From the NCBI RefSeq assembly GCF_014192335.1, contig NZ_JACHXU010000022.1:78731-142730 (forward strand): 64,000 bases of DNA, in the 5' to 3' direction. The stretch is from Aporhodopirellula rubra (GTDB lineage Bacteria > Planctomycetota > Planctomycetia > Pirellulales > Pirellulaceae). Positions 38,901-46,044 of the stretch are shown piece by piece. Under the pieces are notes generated by a model that was given only the letters and a program-made list of their open reading frames with translations, ran no database searches and was not told the origin of the DNA. The position numbers and the translations under genes are program-made. How positions within the stretch are numbered: position 1 is the stretch's first letter; each line of letters starts with the position of its first letter.

Positions 38901-39493
38901 TCAACATCTTGGTGCTCGACACGGAGGTTTACTCAAACACCGGCGGACAAGCGTCCAAGGCGACACCGCGTGCTGCGGTTGCCAAGTTCGCGGCGAGCGG
39001 AAAGTCGATCGGACGCAAAGATTTGGGCATGCTCGCCGTTGCGTACGGGAATGTGTTCGTTGCTCAAATCGCGATGGGAGCTCAACCTCTGCAAACGTTG
39101 AAGGCGTTCCGCGAAGCCGAGTCTTACCAAGGTCCGTCATTGATCTTGGCTTACAGCCCTTGCATTGCACACGGGATTGACATGTCGAAATCGATGTCGC
39201 ACCAGAAAGATTTGGTCAAATCCGGCTTCTGGCCACTATACCGATACGATCCCCGGACGGCTCACGATCACGGACATCCGTTCCACTTGGACAGTCGCAA
39301 ACCGACCGTTTCGTTCCGTGACATCGCGATGAGAGAAGCACGGTTCGCGATGTTGACTCGCACAAACCCGGAACGTGCGGCTCACCTGTTTGATTTGGCG
39401 CAGCGTGAGATCTACGACCGCTGGCAATACTACGAACAGATGGCAGGTGTTGAACGCGAAGCCGTTGAATCGGACGAAGGAGCAAAACGATGA
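35912..39493 (+). CDS. nifJ: Pyruvate:ferredoxin (flavodoxin) oxidoreductase
   Basis: A 1,193-residue single-chain PFOR, the family's usual length. Domain I at the N-terminus (MMDGNEAAARIAHATNEVIA, ITPASPMGELSDAW) binds pyruvate. Domains II-III lie at about 250-640. Two 4Fe-4S ferredoxin motifs follow around 690-770: CIECGLCAMVCPHA and CTGCGVCVDVCPAKS. A proximal-cluster Cys pair is in GACSGCGETPYL, and the thiamine-diphosphate site is GGDGWAYDIGFGGLDHV plus EVYSNTGGQASKATPR. It converts pyruvate and CoA to acetyl-CoA, CO2 and reduced ferredoxin or flavodoxin. The stop overlaps the next start (ATGA). Confidence 0.96.
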   Translation: MSDRFAMMDGNEAAARIAHATNEVIAIYPITPASPMGELSDAWSAAGRKNIFGVVPEVIEMQSEGGAAGAVHGSLQAGALTTTFTASQGLLLMIPNMFKIAGELTPTVFHIAARSLATHALSIFGDHSDVMSTRSTGWAMLASNNVQEVHDMAMIAHAATLESRIPFLHFFDGFRTSHEVNKIELIPDDVVTSMINVERIQEHRQRALDPERPVLRGTAQNPDVFFQAREAINPYYNECPSVVQKTMDLFASKTGRQYHLFDYVGADDADRVIVMIGSGCGAAEEAVERLIDSGEKVGLLKVRLFRPFSVSDFLSALPATTRQIAVLDRTKEPGAIAEPLHQDVSMALAESWSDIHPGAPTPHVIGGRYGLSSKEFTPAMVKSVFDELAREDSKKRFTVGIIDDVTHLSIKWDDAFSTEPDDVTRAVFYGLGSDGTVSANKSSVKIIGEMTPMYAQGYFVYDSKKSGSITVSHLRFGPRPIHSTYLVKRANFVACHQFQFLKSIDVLEMAEPGATFLLNSPYGADEVWEKLPFELQQEIIDKGLRVFVIDALSVAREAGLGNRINTVMQTCFFALTGILPRDEAISHIKKMIQKSYSKAGQSVIDRNFDAVEKSFDAASEVTVPTNADATNHRQSPIPDSSPDFVKRVTAMMIAGKGDLLPVSALPVDGTFPTATSKYERRSIAHEIPIWDADICIECGLCAMVCPHAAIRTKAYPASSLNGIPDGFQSKPWTGKELDEHSLTIQVAPDDCTGCGVCVDVCPAKSKEVARHKAINMTPKDDHLVAERENFEYFKSLPEVDRRQTKIETVKGSQLLLPLFEYSGACSGCGETPYLKLLTQLFGDRIVVANATGCSSIYGGNLPTTPWAVDCNGRGPAWNNSLFEDNAEFGLGMRLAVDQKEETARELLVRLAPQVGDTLVRALLETGTNDEEAIAAQRERVAELKRILISHDTPDAKLLLTLADMLVPRSVWIIGGDGWAYDIGFGGLDHVLASDRNVNILVLDTEVYSNTGGQASKATPRAAVAKFAASGKSIGRKDLGMLAVAYGNVFVAQIAMGAQPLQTLKAFREAESYQGPSLILAYSPCIAHGIDMSKSMSHQKDLVKSGFWPLYRYDPRTAHDHGHPFHLDSRKPTVSFRDIAMREARFAMLTRTNPERAAHLFDLAQREIYDRWQYYEQMAGVEREAVESDEGAKR

Positions 39494-40497
39494 GTGTGAA
39501 TTTGACAACACGGTATCTCGGATTGTCGCTAAAGAATCCGTTGGTCGTTTCCGCATGTCCTTTATCCGGCAACATCGAAACGCTCCGTCAACTTGAAGAT
39601 TGCGGTGCGTCCGCCGCGGTGCTCCCATCACTTTTCGAGGAACAGATCGAGCACTTAGACAGCGAACTCGCTCATCTGTATGACTTCAGTGCCAACTCAG
39701 GTGCCGAGTCACAGAACTATTTCCCGGAAATGGAAAACTACAACGCCGGACCTGATGGATACATCGATCACCTGAAGGCCGCCAAGGCCGCCGTCGACAT
39801 GCCGATCATCGCGAGTCTCAACGGCACGACGGTCGGCGGATGGATCCGGTATGCAAAAATGATCGAAGACGCGGGAGCCGATGCTCTCGAACTCAACATC
39901 TTCTTCGTTCCGACCGAACGTAACCTTTCGGGCGAGCAAGTCGAGCAGCGTTATGTCGATCTCGTTTCGACAATTCGGGGGGCCATCTCGATTCCGCTGG
40001 CCGTTAAGATCGGACCTCACTTCAGTTCGCCCGCCGACATGGCATTACGATTGGTTAACGCGGGTGCAGACGGATTGGTTCTCTTCAATCGATACCTGGA
40101 ACCTGATATCGATCTCGACACACTCGAGGTGGTTCCGCGACTCGTGCTCAGTACCGAACAGAAGGATCGCCTTCCGCTGCGATGGATTGCGGTCCTGCGA
40201 AGTCGCGTGATCGCGTCGTTAGCCGCCAACTCGGGCATTCACGAACGCGACGATGTCATCAAAGTGCTGCTCGCCGGTGCCGACGTGGCGATGATGGCGT
40301 CCGCTCTACTGAAGTACGGGCCGACTCACATCACCAAATTACTCGAACAATTGCAATCATGGCTTGAGGAGCACGAATACGAATCGGTGAAGCAGATGAA
40401 GGGAAGCGTCAGTCAAGCTAACTGCATCGATCCGTCCGCATACGAACGAGCCAACTACACACGTGCCCTCGTTTCGTATCAATCGAAATTCGTATAA
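39490..40497 (+). CDS. Dihydroorotate-dehydrogenase-like flavoprotein
   Basis: A 335-residue TIM-barrel flavoprotein of the DHOD family. LTTRYLGLSLKNPLVVSACPLSGN starts the barrel, PIIASLNGTTVGGWIRYAKMIEDAGADALELN matches the FMN-binding middle and IPLAVKIGPHFSS has the conserved Lys. The C-terminus has VIKVLLAGADVAMMASALLKYG. Members fused by operon to nifJ are common in bacteria and are usually annotated as DHOD-like; it may shuttle electrons with PFOR instead of making pyrimidines. The four-base ATGA overlap with nifJ indicates coupling. Confidence 0.92.
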   Translation: MSVNLTTRYLGLSLKNPLVVSACPLSGNIETLRQLEDCGASAAVLPSLFEEQIEHLDSELAHLYDFSANSGAESQNYFPEMENYNAGPDGYIDHLKAAKAAVDMPIIASLNGTTVGGWIRYAKMIEDAGADALELNIFFVPTERNLSGEQVEQRYVDLVSTIRGAISIPLAVKIGPHFSSPADMALRLVNAGADGLVLFNRYLEPDIDLDTLEVVPRLVLSTEQKDRLPLRWIAVLRSRVIASLAANSGIHERDDVIKVLLAGADVAMMASALLKYGPTHITKLLEQLQSWLEEHEYESVKQMKGSVSQANCIDPSAYERANYTRALVSYQSKFV

Positions 40498-40564
40498 CCG
40501 CACGAGAGCATATCGATCGTTAGACCTGCGCACCCACGGCATCCATTGGGGGAGAGATGAAAGT

Positions 40565-40984
40565 CTAGCCATTCATGGCAAATTGAGTGATTTTCTCCCC
40601 GTTGAGCATTCCCGAATGCCGAGAAAACTCTCTGCCATTCTTAAACAGAATGATGGTGGGAATGCCAGTGATCGCAAACTGGGACGCCGTCGAAGGCTCG
40701 GACTCGGTATTAAGTTTCGCCAGAATGACATCGGGCGACAACGAGGCGGCAGCCTCTTCAAATGCGGGGGCCATCATCCGACAGGGGCCACACCATGGCG
40801 CCCAGAAGTCGACCAAAATCGGCGTTTGCGTCTTCGCAATGAACTTAGCGAACGACGTGTCTGTCAGTTCGACGGGATGATTCGGCAGGAGTGATTGCTT
40901 GCACTTTCCGCAGACCGGTTTGTCGTGACGTTTGGAATCGGGCACACGATTGACGGCGCCGCATTGTGAGCAAACAAGAATCAT
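40565..40984 (-). CDS. trxC: Thioredoxin 2-type protein with N-terminal zinc ribbon
   Basis: A 139-residue thioredoxin. Four Cys at 5, 8, 25 and 28 (CSQC and CGKC) form the zinc ribbon typical of TrxC. The thioredoxin fold follows with the active site WCGPC (Cys65 and Cys68) in VDFWAPWCGPCRMMAPAFEE and the cis-Pro loop GIPTIILFKNG. It reduces disulfides in the cytoplasm and is usually linked to oxidative stress. It converges on the DHOD-like gene and has no operon partner. Confidence 0.94.
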   Translation of the reverse strand: MILVCSQCGAVNRVPDSKRHDKPVCGKCKQSLLPNHPVELTDTSFAKFIAKTQTPILVDFWAPWCGPCRMMAPAFEEAAASLSPDVILAKLNTESEPSTASQFAITGIPTIILFKNGREFSRHSGMLNGEKITQFAMNG

Positions 40985-41048
40985 GATGCGAGTCCCAAAA
41001 ATAGAGTTTCTATGAAGCTTAGCAAACGTTCGCGCCGCCGTTGACCAC

Positions 41049-41591
41049 TCAGGCTTCGCGATTCCCGGTCAACTTCTCTCGTTCGTCAGCTTGGGCTTCC
41101 TCGACGCCCGCGAGGATAAACGGCAGCTCGATCAACAGAGTCATTAAGAGAAACGCAACCGCAGCGATTGCAACAGCAGCCGCGTCGAAATACATCGTCG
41201 CAATAACGAACGTTCCCAACGCCAGCACGCCGAAAACCTTGACGATGGTCATGATGGCGACCATCTGCAAATCGGCCGCCATTTCGTCCTTCGCGACCGA
41301 GTCTTGGTCACCATGCCTCAATTCAGAGGCGGTCGTTGACACTTCCATGGCTTTGGCAACTCCACGTCCGAGCATTAGGAACGGAATTGGGATAACCGCC
41401 AGATACGTGTAGGAAGGCGCGAGGAACAGCAACGCAATGGTTGCCAACGTAAACCCAATTAGCAGTAACAGCAGTGCTGTTTGAAGGTGCCGCGAAACGA
41501 CGTGTGCGTCTGGTTCCGCTCCTCGCGCGGCGGACGAAAACGTAGTCGAAGTCGCGGTGTGCGTTGTCGAAGAGGGGGCTGATGCGTTCAT
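41049..41591 (-). CDS. Membrane protein of unknown function (about four helices)
   Basis: A 180-residue protein. A polar Ser/Thr/Ala-rich start of about 33 residues is followed by helix pairs at about 37-58 and 61-77 (LLLLLIGFTLATIALLFLA; LAVIPIPFLMLGRG) and again at about 108-135 and 137-160. A charged cytoplasmic-type loop (ASELRHGDQDSVAKDEM) lies between the pairs. No family recognised. It is 64 bp upstream of trxC on the same strand and could share its transcript. Similar four-helix proteins are widespread in planctomycetes. Confidence 0.75.
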   Translation of the reverse strand: MNASAPSSTTHTATSTTFSSAARGAEPDAHVVSRHLQTALLLLLIGFTLATIALLFLAPSYTYLAVIPIPFLMLGRGVAKAMEVSTTASELRHGDQDSVAKDEMAADLQMVAIMTIVKVFGVLALGTFVIATMYFDAAAVAIAAVAFLLMTLLIELPFILAGVEEAQADEREKLTGNREA

Positions 41592-41905
41592 GGGACTTTT
41601 CCTTGGGAAGTAGATCGCCGAGTTGTCATGAACTCGAAAGCAGCAAGTCCGATGCCAGATCCCAGTCCGATGGAATCAGTGCATCAATATGAGAAGGGAA
41701 TGGAAAACCGCGGAAGACTAATTGGTGGTTGCATTCGGCGGAACGTCGGTCACGCTCCGGCTACAACCGCAACTGCAGGTATCGAATTCCCGTGATCTCG
41801 GCAATAACTACGTCAGAAACCTTCCCGCGTTGTGCATGAATCGCACGGTGGTCGGTCAGACTGCGCGTTGGTGCCCACTCGAGAACGGTCACTCGGAAAC
41901 ATTGT
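41592..41905. other. Intergenic stretch
   Basis: 314 bp between the membrane-protein gene and the 3' end of the XylR-type regulator. I see no gene or strong hairpin. Confidence 0.4.
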
Positions 41906-43054
41906 CTAATCCCGAGCCTGGCAGCGGAATTGACCGGGCGTGACCCCAAACGTTTTTCGAAACTGAGCGGACATGTAGGGTGTGTTCCGGAATCCGCTGT
42001 GCGCGGCAACCACATCGAGTTTCAAATCAGTTTCGATAAGAAACTGCTTCACGCGAGTCATCCGCACGTGTCTGATCTCCGCTAACGGCGAACGCCCAAC
42101 CTGCTCGCGGAAACGACGCTCAAACGTACGACGAGACAGGGGCACCCGGTCAACGACATCGTTCACTTCAATTCCGTCGCACGCGTGACGTCGAATGAAC
42201 GCGACCGCCGCAGCAATGTCACGGTCTTCGATTGCCAACGTTTCGGTCGAACGCCGTGTCTTGACTCCCGTCGGCGCGACGATGACCGATGGTGAAACGG
42301 TTTCGCCTCTCATTAGCTTGTCTAGCATGGCGGCGGCTTCGAACCCGATCTGTTTCGTATCGTGCATCACACTCGACAAAGGCGGTTGACTGACCTCGCA
42401 CAGCACCTCGTCGTTGTCCACGCCGATGACCGCCACGTCTTCGGGAACCGAAATGGACTGTCCTTCACAGACCTCCAAGACGATACGCGCCATCACGTCG
42501 TAACAGCACATCACACCGATGGGTTTCGGGAGGCTAACGATCCAATCTTCGAGTTGATCTCGAATCGGTTCCCACGTCTTGATCCGTCGATCCTTTCCAT
42601 TGGGCTCGATTACGGAACAATCATAACCGGCATCGCGAACAAACCGCACGAACGCATCGCGACGTCGATCGGACCAAACGTATCCCGCCATTCCGACGAA
42701 CCCGAAGTGTCGGAAGTTGCGTTCCACCAAATGCTCCGCGGCCAGTTCCGAACAAGTCGTTTCGTCGCATCCAACGGCAAACGCTCCAGGTGGGTTCTCT
42801 TCACCGACACATACCGTAGGGATCGAAGTCTGTAGAACCGCTCGCATTTGGCTCTGCAAACGCGTACGCAAGATGATGCCATCGTACTGCTCCGACGTGA
42901 GGCCATCGGGCAACGGATCGTCGAGACCGCGTTCTTCAAACGAAAGCGCCCAACGGCCGTGCAGGTGCGCATATCGACTAATGCTTTGCAGCAACCCCCG
43001 GCCGAACGCCTTGGAAGTCTCGATCACCAACGCGACCCTCTTCGAGTTTTTCAT
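41906..43054 (-). CDS. XylR-type (LacI-like sensor plus AraC HTH) transcriptional regulator
   Basis: A 382-residue regulator. Residues 5-275 form a periplasmic-binding-protein-like sugar sensor: RVALVIETSKAFGRGLLQSI at the start, VGCDETTCSELAAEHL, and DVAVIGVDNDEVLCEVSQPPLSSV, which is typical of XylR/LacI sensors. The last 100 residues are an AraC-type DNA-binding domain (GIEVNDVVDRVPLSRRTFERRFREQ; YMSAQFRKTFGVTPGQFR). Relatives act mostly as activators of sugar genes. It is divergent from a mutarotase, an aldo/keto reductase and an alcohol dehydrogenase, its likely targets. Confidence 0.95.
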   Translation of the reverse strand: MKNSKRVALVIETSKAFGRGLLQSISRYAHLHGRWALSFEERGLDDPLPDGLTSEQYDGIILRTRLQSQMRAVLQTSIPTVCVGEENPPGAFAVGCDETTCSELAAEHLVERNFRHFGFVGMAGYVWSDRRRDAFVRFVRDAGYDCSVIEPNGKDRRIKTWEPIRDQLEDWIVSLPKPIGVMCCYDVMARIVLEVCEGQSISVPEDVAVIGVDNDEVLCEVSQPPLSSVMHDTKQIGFEAAAMLDKLMRGETVSPSVIVAPTGVKTRRSTETLAIEDRDIAAAVAFIRRHACDGIEVNDVVDRVPLSRRTFERRFREQVGRSPLAEIRHVRMTRVKQFLIETDLKLDVVAAHSGFRNTPYMSAQFRKTFGVTPGQFRCQARD

Positions 43055-43120
43055 GGAACGATGCCGATACGCATTTGTGAACCCTCCGAAGAGCCGAAGC
43101 TGATTCGAGACGCAAAACTA

Positions 43121-43134
43121 TGCACTTCAGTGTA
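43121..43134. promoter_or_regulatory. Imperfect inverted repeat, candidate operator of sugar cluster
   Basis: TGCACT-TC-AGTGTA (one mismatch in 6-bp arms) lies in the 207-bp divergent gap between the XylR-type regulator and the mutarotase gene. Position and symmetry suggest a regulator site; there is no match to a named consensus that I can confirm. Confidence 0.35.
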
Positions 43135-43261
43135 AGCGGCCTGACGCAAATGTGATAGAGATTGGCGGGAACGTGAATTGAACGGTCTCTGGTAAACGCT
43201 AAAACGGAACCCATCAACCACGAGCAAATTGCTCAACGCTGTTCTCTTCTAGGAGTCAGGA

Positions 43262-43753
43262 ATGACGTACTGCAAGTCGACCGAAGATTGGAAAGAGATC
43301 TTACCGCAGCGATTGAGTTTGCTCGGTCATCGCAATTGGATCGTGATTGCGGACGCGGCGTATCCCGCGCAAACGTCACCCGGAATCGAAACCCGTTGCA
43401 CCGACGCGGATCAGGTCGAAGTGTTGCGTGAGACGTTGAAGGAGATCGAATCGTCATCGCACGTTCGCCCCATCGTCTATCTCGACGGCGAACTGCCGTT
43501 CCTTACCGAAAAATTTGCACCCGGTATTGATCGGTATCGCGAGCAGTTGAACGAAGCGCTAGTAGACACGCCAGTGCAATCTCTACCCCACGACGAGATC
43601 ATCGCAATATTGGATGAAGCTGGCAAAGCGTTTCGGGTGTTGTTGCTAAAGACAACGATGACGTTGCCCTACACGTCCGTGTTCATCCAGCTCGACTGTG
43701 GTTACTGGGATGACGAAGCCGAGCACGATCTGCGTGATCGCATCAACGCCTAG
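43262..43753 (+). CDS. RbsD/FucU-family sugar mutarotase/pyranase
   Basis: A 163-residue protein with RbsD/FucU features: LSLLGHRNWIVIADAAYPAQ near the start (family core with the catalytic His and Asp), ETRCTDADQVEVLRETL and a later Tyr-rich end (LPYTSVFIQLDCGYW). RbsD and FucU interconvert sugar anomers or ring forms for uptake and kinase steps. It is longer than E. coli RbsD (139) and FucU (140). It lies 93 bp before an aldo/keto reductase, so it probably prepares a sugar for oxidation or reduction. Ribose or fucose cannot be told apart here. Confidence 0.85.
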   Translation: MTYCKSTEDWKEILPQRLSLLGHRNWIVIADAAYPAQTSPGIETRCTDADQVEVLRETLKEIESSSHVRPIVYLDGELPFLTEKFAPGIDRYREQLNEALVDTPVQSLPHDEIIAILDEAGKAFRVLLLKTTMTLPYTSVFIQLDCGYWDDEAEHDLRDRINA

Positions 43754-43846
43754 AAATATTTTTAGCGCACCGCTGCGTTGTTGCAATCGACCAACGCTTC
43801 GATGCCCAATCTCACCCTTCCCATCATTTTCACGAGGTTATCACCG

Positions 43847-44890
43847 ATGTCCGCAAGCTCCCCTTCATTTTGTGTCGCAAACGACTCTGTCGAGCCCGCC
43901 GCCGTGCCAAACCATGTCCTCCCTTCGGGCGACAAAATGCCATCGATCGGTTTGGGAACGTTCGGAAGTGACCATGCCGATCACCAACTCGTCGCCGAAG
44001 CAGTCGTGACGGCAGCATCCGTCGGATACCGGCACTTCGATTGTGCCGCCGTTTATGGAAACGAGGCGTATATCGGCGAATCGATCAAAGCGATCACCGA
44101 CGGTGGCGTCGCTCGCGAGGAGTTGTGGATTAACTCGAAACTGTGGAACGATAAGCATGCCGAAGAGGACGTGATTCCTGCTTGCGAGCAAACTCTTAAA
44201 GACCTGCAACTCGATTACCTTGATCTGTATTTCGTTCACTGGCCGTTCCCAAACTTTCACGCCCCCGGTTGTGACATCACTTCGCGAAGCCCCGACGCGA
44301 AGCCGTACATCCATGACAACTTCATGAAGACATGGCGACAGATGGAACGACTCGTTGAAATGGGGTTGGTGCGCAACATCGGCACGTCCAACATGACGAT
44401 TCCGAAGCTGAAACTCGTGCTCCGTGATGCAAAGATCAAACCGGCCGTCAACGAGATGGAACTACACCCACACTTCCAACAACCGGAATTGTTTCAATTC
44501 AATATCGACAACGGGATCGTTCCGGTCGGTTTCTCACCCATCGGATCACCCGCCCGCCCGGAAAGGGATCGAACGGCCGCCGATACCGTGGACATCGAAG
44601 ATCCTGTGATTGTCAAGATTGCCACAGATCATGACGTGCATCCCGCAGTTGTGTGCTTGAAATGGGCGGTCCAACGCGGCCAGATCCCGATCCCGATGTC
44701 CACGAAACGGCGGAACATCCTCGCAAACCTCAAAGCCGTGACGGAAGATCCGCTGAGCGATGCTGAGATGCAAGCGATCTCCCAAATCGACAAAAACTGC
44801 CGACTAATCAAAGGTCAGGTCTTTCTGTGGAAAGCGGACCAACACTGGGAAGATCTCTGGGACGTCAACGGCGAAGTGACCACGGCGTAG
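43847..44890 (+). CDS. Aldo/keto reductase
   Basis: A 347-residue NADPH-type aldo/keto reductase. The start at 43847 follows CGAGG at a good distance; an earlier in-frame TTG is less likely. The catalytic tetrad is visible: Asp65 and Tyr70 in [14 protein letters not shown], Lys98 in NSKLWND and His131 in [19 protein letters not shown] and [11 protein letters not shown] bind the cofactor. It probably acts on the same sugar as the mutarotase and dehydrogenase beside it. The following gene starts 59 bp later. Confidence 0.93.
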   Translation: MSASSPSFCVANDSVEPAAVPNHVLPSGDKMPSIGLGTFGSDHADHQLVAEAVVTAASVGYRHFDCAAVYGNEAYIGESIKAITDGGVAREELWINSKLWNDKHAEEDVIPACEQTLKDLQLDYLDLYFVHWPFPNFHAPGCDITSRSPDAKPYIHDNFMKTWRQMERLVEMGLVRNIGTSNMTIPKLKLVLRDAKIKPAVNEMELHPHFQQPELFQFNIDNGIVPVGFSPIGSPARPERDRTAADTVDIEDPVIVKIATDHDVHPAVVCLKWAVQRGQIPIPMSTKRRNILANLKAVTEDPLSDAEMQAISQIDKNCRLIKGQVFLWKADQHWEDLWDVNGEVTTA

Positions 44891-44949
44891 TTTGCTGCCA
44901 ATCTTTCCATTTCGAAATTTCGATCATCCACCTGCTAAGGAATCCCCAC

Positions 44950-46029
44950 ATGTCTGCTATCCCCGAACAAATGACCGGCGTCGTGTTGCCTGGAAACAGC
45001 ACTGTTGAGATGCGCGAGTACGACGTTCCCGAGCCCGGGAACGGGCAAGTGCTGTTGAAAATGAAAGCCTCGTCTATTTGCGGCAGCGACATTCGCGCGA
45101 TCTACCGCGAGCACCTCGGCAAGGGGCCCGAAGCGTATCAGGGTGTCATCGCCGGCCACGAACCGAGCGGACAAGTCGTCAAGGTTGGCCCGGGTTGCCG
45201 GCAACGCAAGGTTGGCGATCGCGTCGTGATGTATCACATCTCCGGATGCGGCGTTTGCGACGATTGCATGCACGGATATCAAATCAGTTGCAGCAGCGAA
45301 CAGTATCGCCGTGCTTATGGATGGCAACGCGACGGGGGACACGCCGAATACCTTCTCGCCGATGAACCGGACTGCATTCCGCTACCCGATGAATTGAGCT
45401 ACGTCGACGGAGCATTCATGGCGTGCGGATTTGGAACCGCATGGGAATGTCTCGATCGCATGAAAGTTTGCGGGAAAGATCGTCTGTTGATTACCGGGCT
45501 CGGTCCCGTCGGACTCGCCGCCGCCCAACTCGGGCGTGCTCTTGGTGCTTACGAAATCATCGGACTCGACTTGGCAGACGGACGTTTGAATCTCGCCAAG
45601 GACTTGGAATATAAATCGGGTGTCCCCCTCGTCGATCACGTCTTGAAATCGGATGACTCTGCGCTCGACATCATCAAAGACCTGACCGGAGGCAAAGGTG
45701 CGGAGGTGTCGATTGACTGCTCTGGTGCCGCGCCCGCTCGCCTGCTCGCACTGCAGGCGACACGCCAGTGGGGACGTTGCGGTTTCGTTGGGGAAGGTGG
45801 CAAAGTCGAATTCGACGTCTCGCCGTATCTCATTCACGAACAAATCACTCTTTTCGGTTCGTGGGTGACGTCGCGCAAACACCTTTCAGATTTGGCCCAA
45901 TTGCTCGCTGTTCGCGGCGTGCACCCGGAATCTACTTGTGGACGCAAACTGCCCATTTCCGAAGCCGCGAAAGCGTACGAGTTGTCCGATCAAGGCCAGG
46001 AAGGCAAAGTCTGCATTGTGATGGACTGA
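44950..46029 (+). CDS. Zinc-dependent alcohol/polyol dehydrogenase
   Basis: A 359-residue MDR-family dehydrogenase. The ATG at 44950 has AAGGA nine bases upstream; the longer frame overlaps the aldo/keto reductase and is rejected. Catalytic zinc ligands are Cys44 (ICGSD) and His70-Glu71 (AGHE). Structural zinc Cys are at 100, 103, 106 and 114. The Rossmann loop [13 protein letters not shown] follows. It oxidises a secondary alcohol of a sugar or polyol with NAD(P). With the aldo/keto reductase and mutarotase it makes a short sugar pathway controlled by the divergent XylR-type gene. Confidence 0.94.
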   Translation: MSAIPEQMTGVVLPGNSTVEMREYDVPEPGNGQVLLKMKASSICGSDIRAIYREHLGKGPEAYQGVIAGHEPSGQVVKVGPGCRQRKVGDRVVMYHISGCGVCDDCMHGYQISCSSEQYRRAYGWQRDGGHAEYLLADEPDCIPLPDELSYVDGAFMACGFGTAWECLDRMKVCGKDRLLITGLGPVGLAAAQLGRALGAYEIIGLDLADGRLNLAKDLEYKSGVPLVDHVLKSDDSALDIIKDLTGGKGAEVSIDCSGAAPARLLALQATRQWGRCGFVGEGGKVEFDVSPYLIHEQITLFGSWVTSRKHLSDLAQLLAVRGVHPESTCGRKLPISEAAKAYELSDQGQEGKVCIVMD

Positions 46030-46044
46030 TTTGCACGCGTGGAA

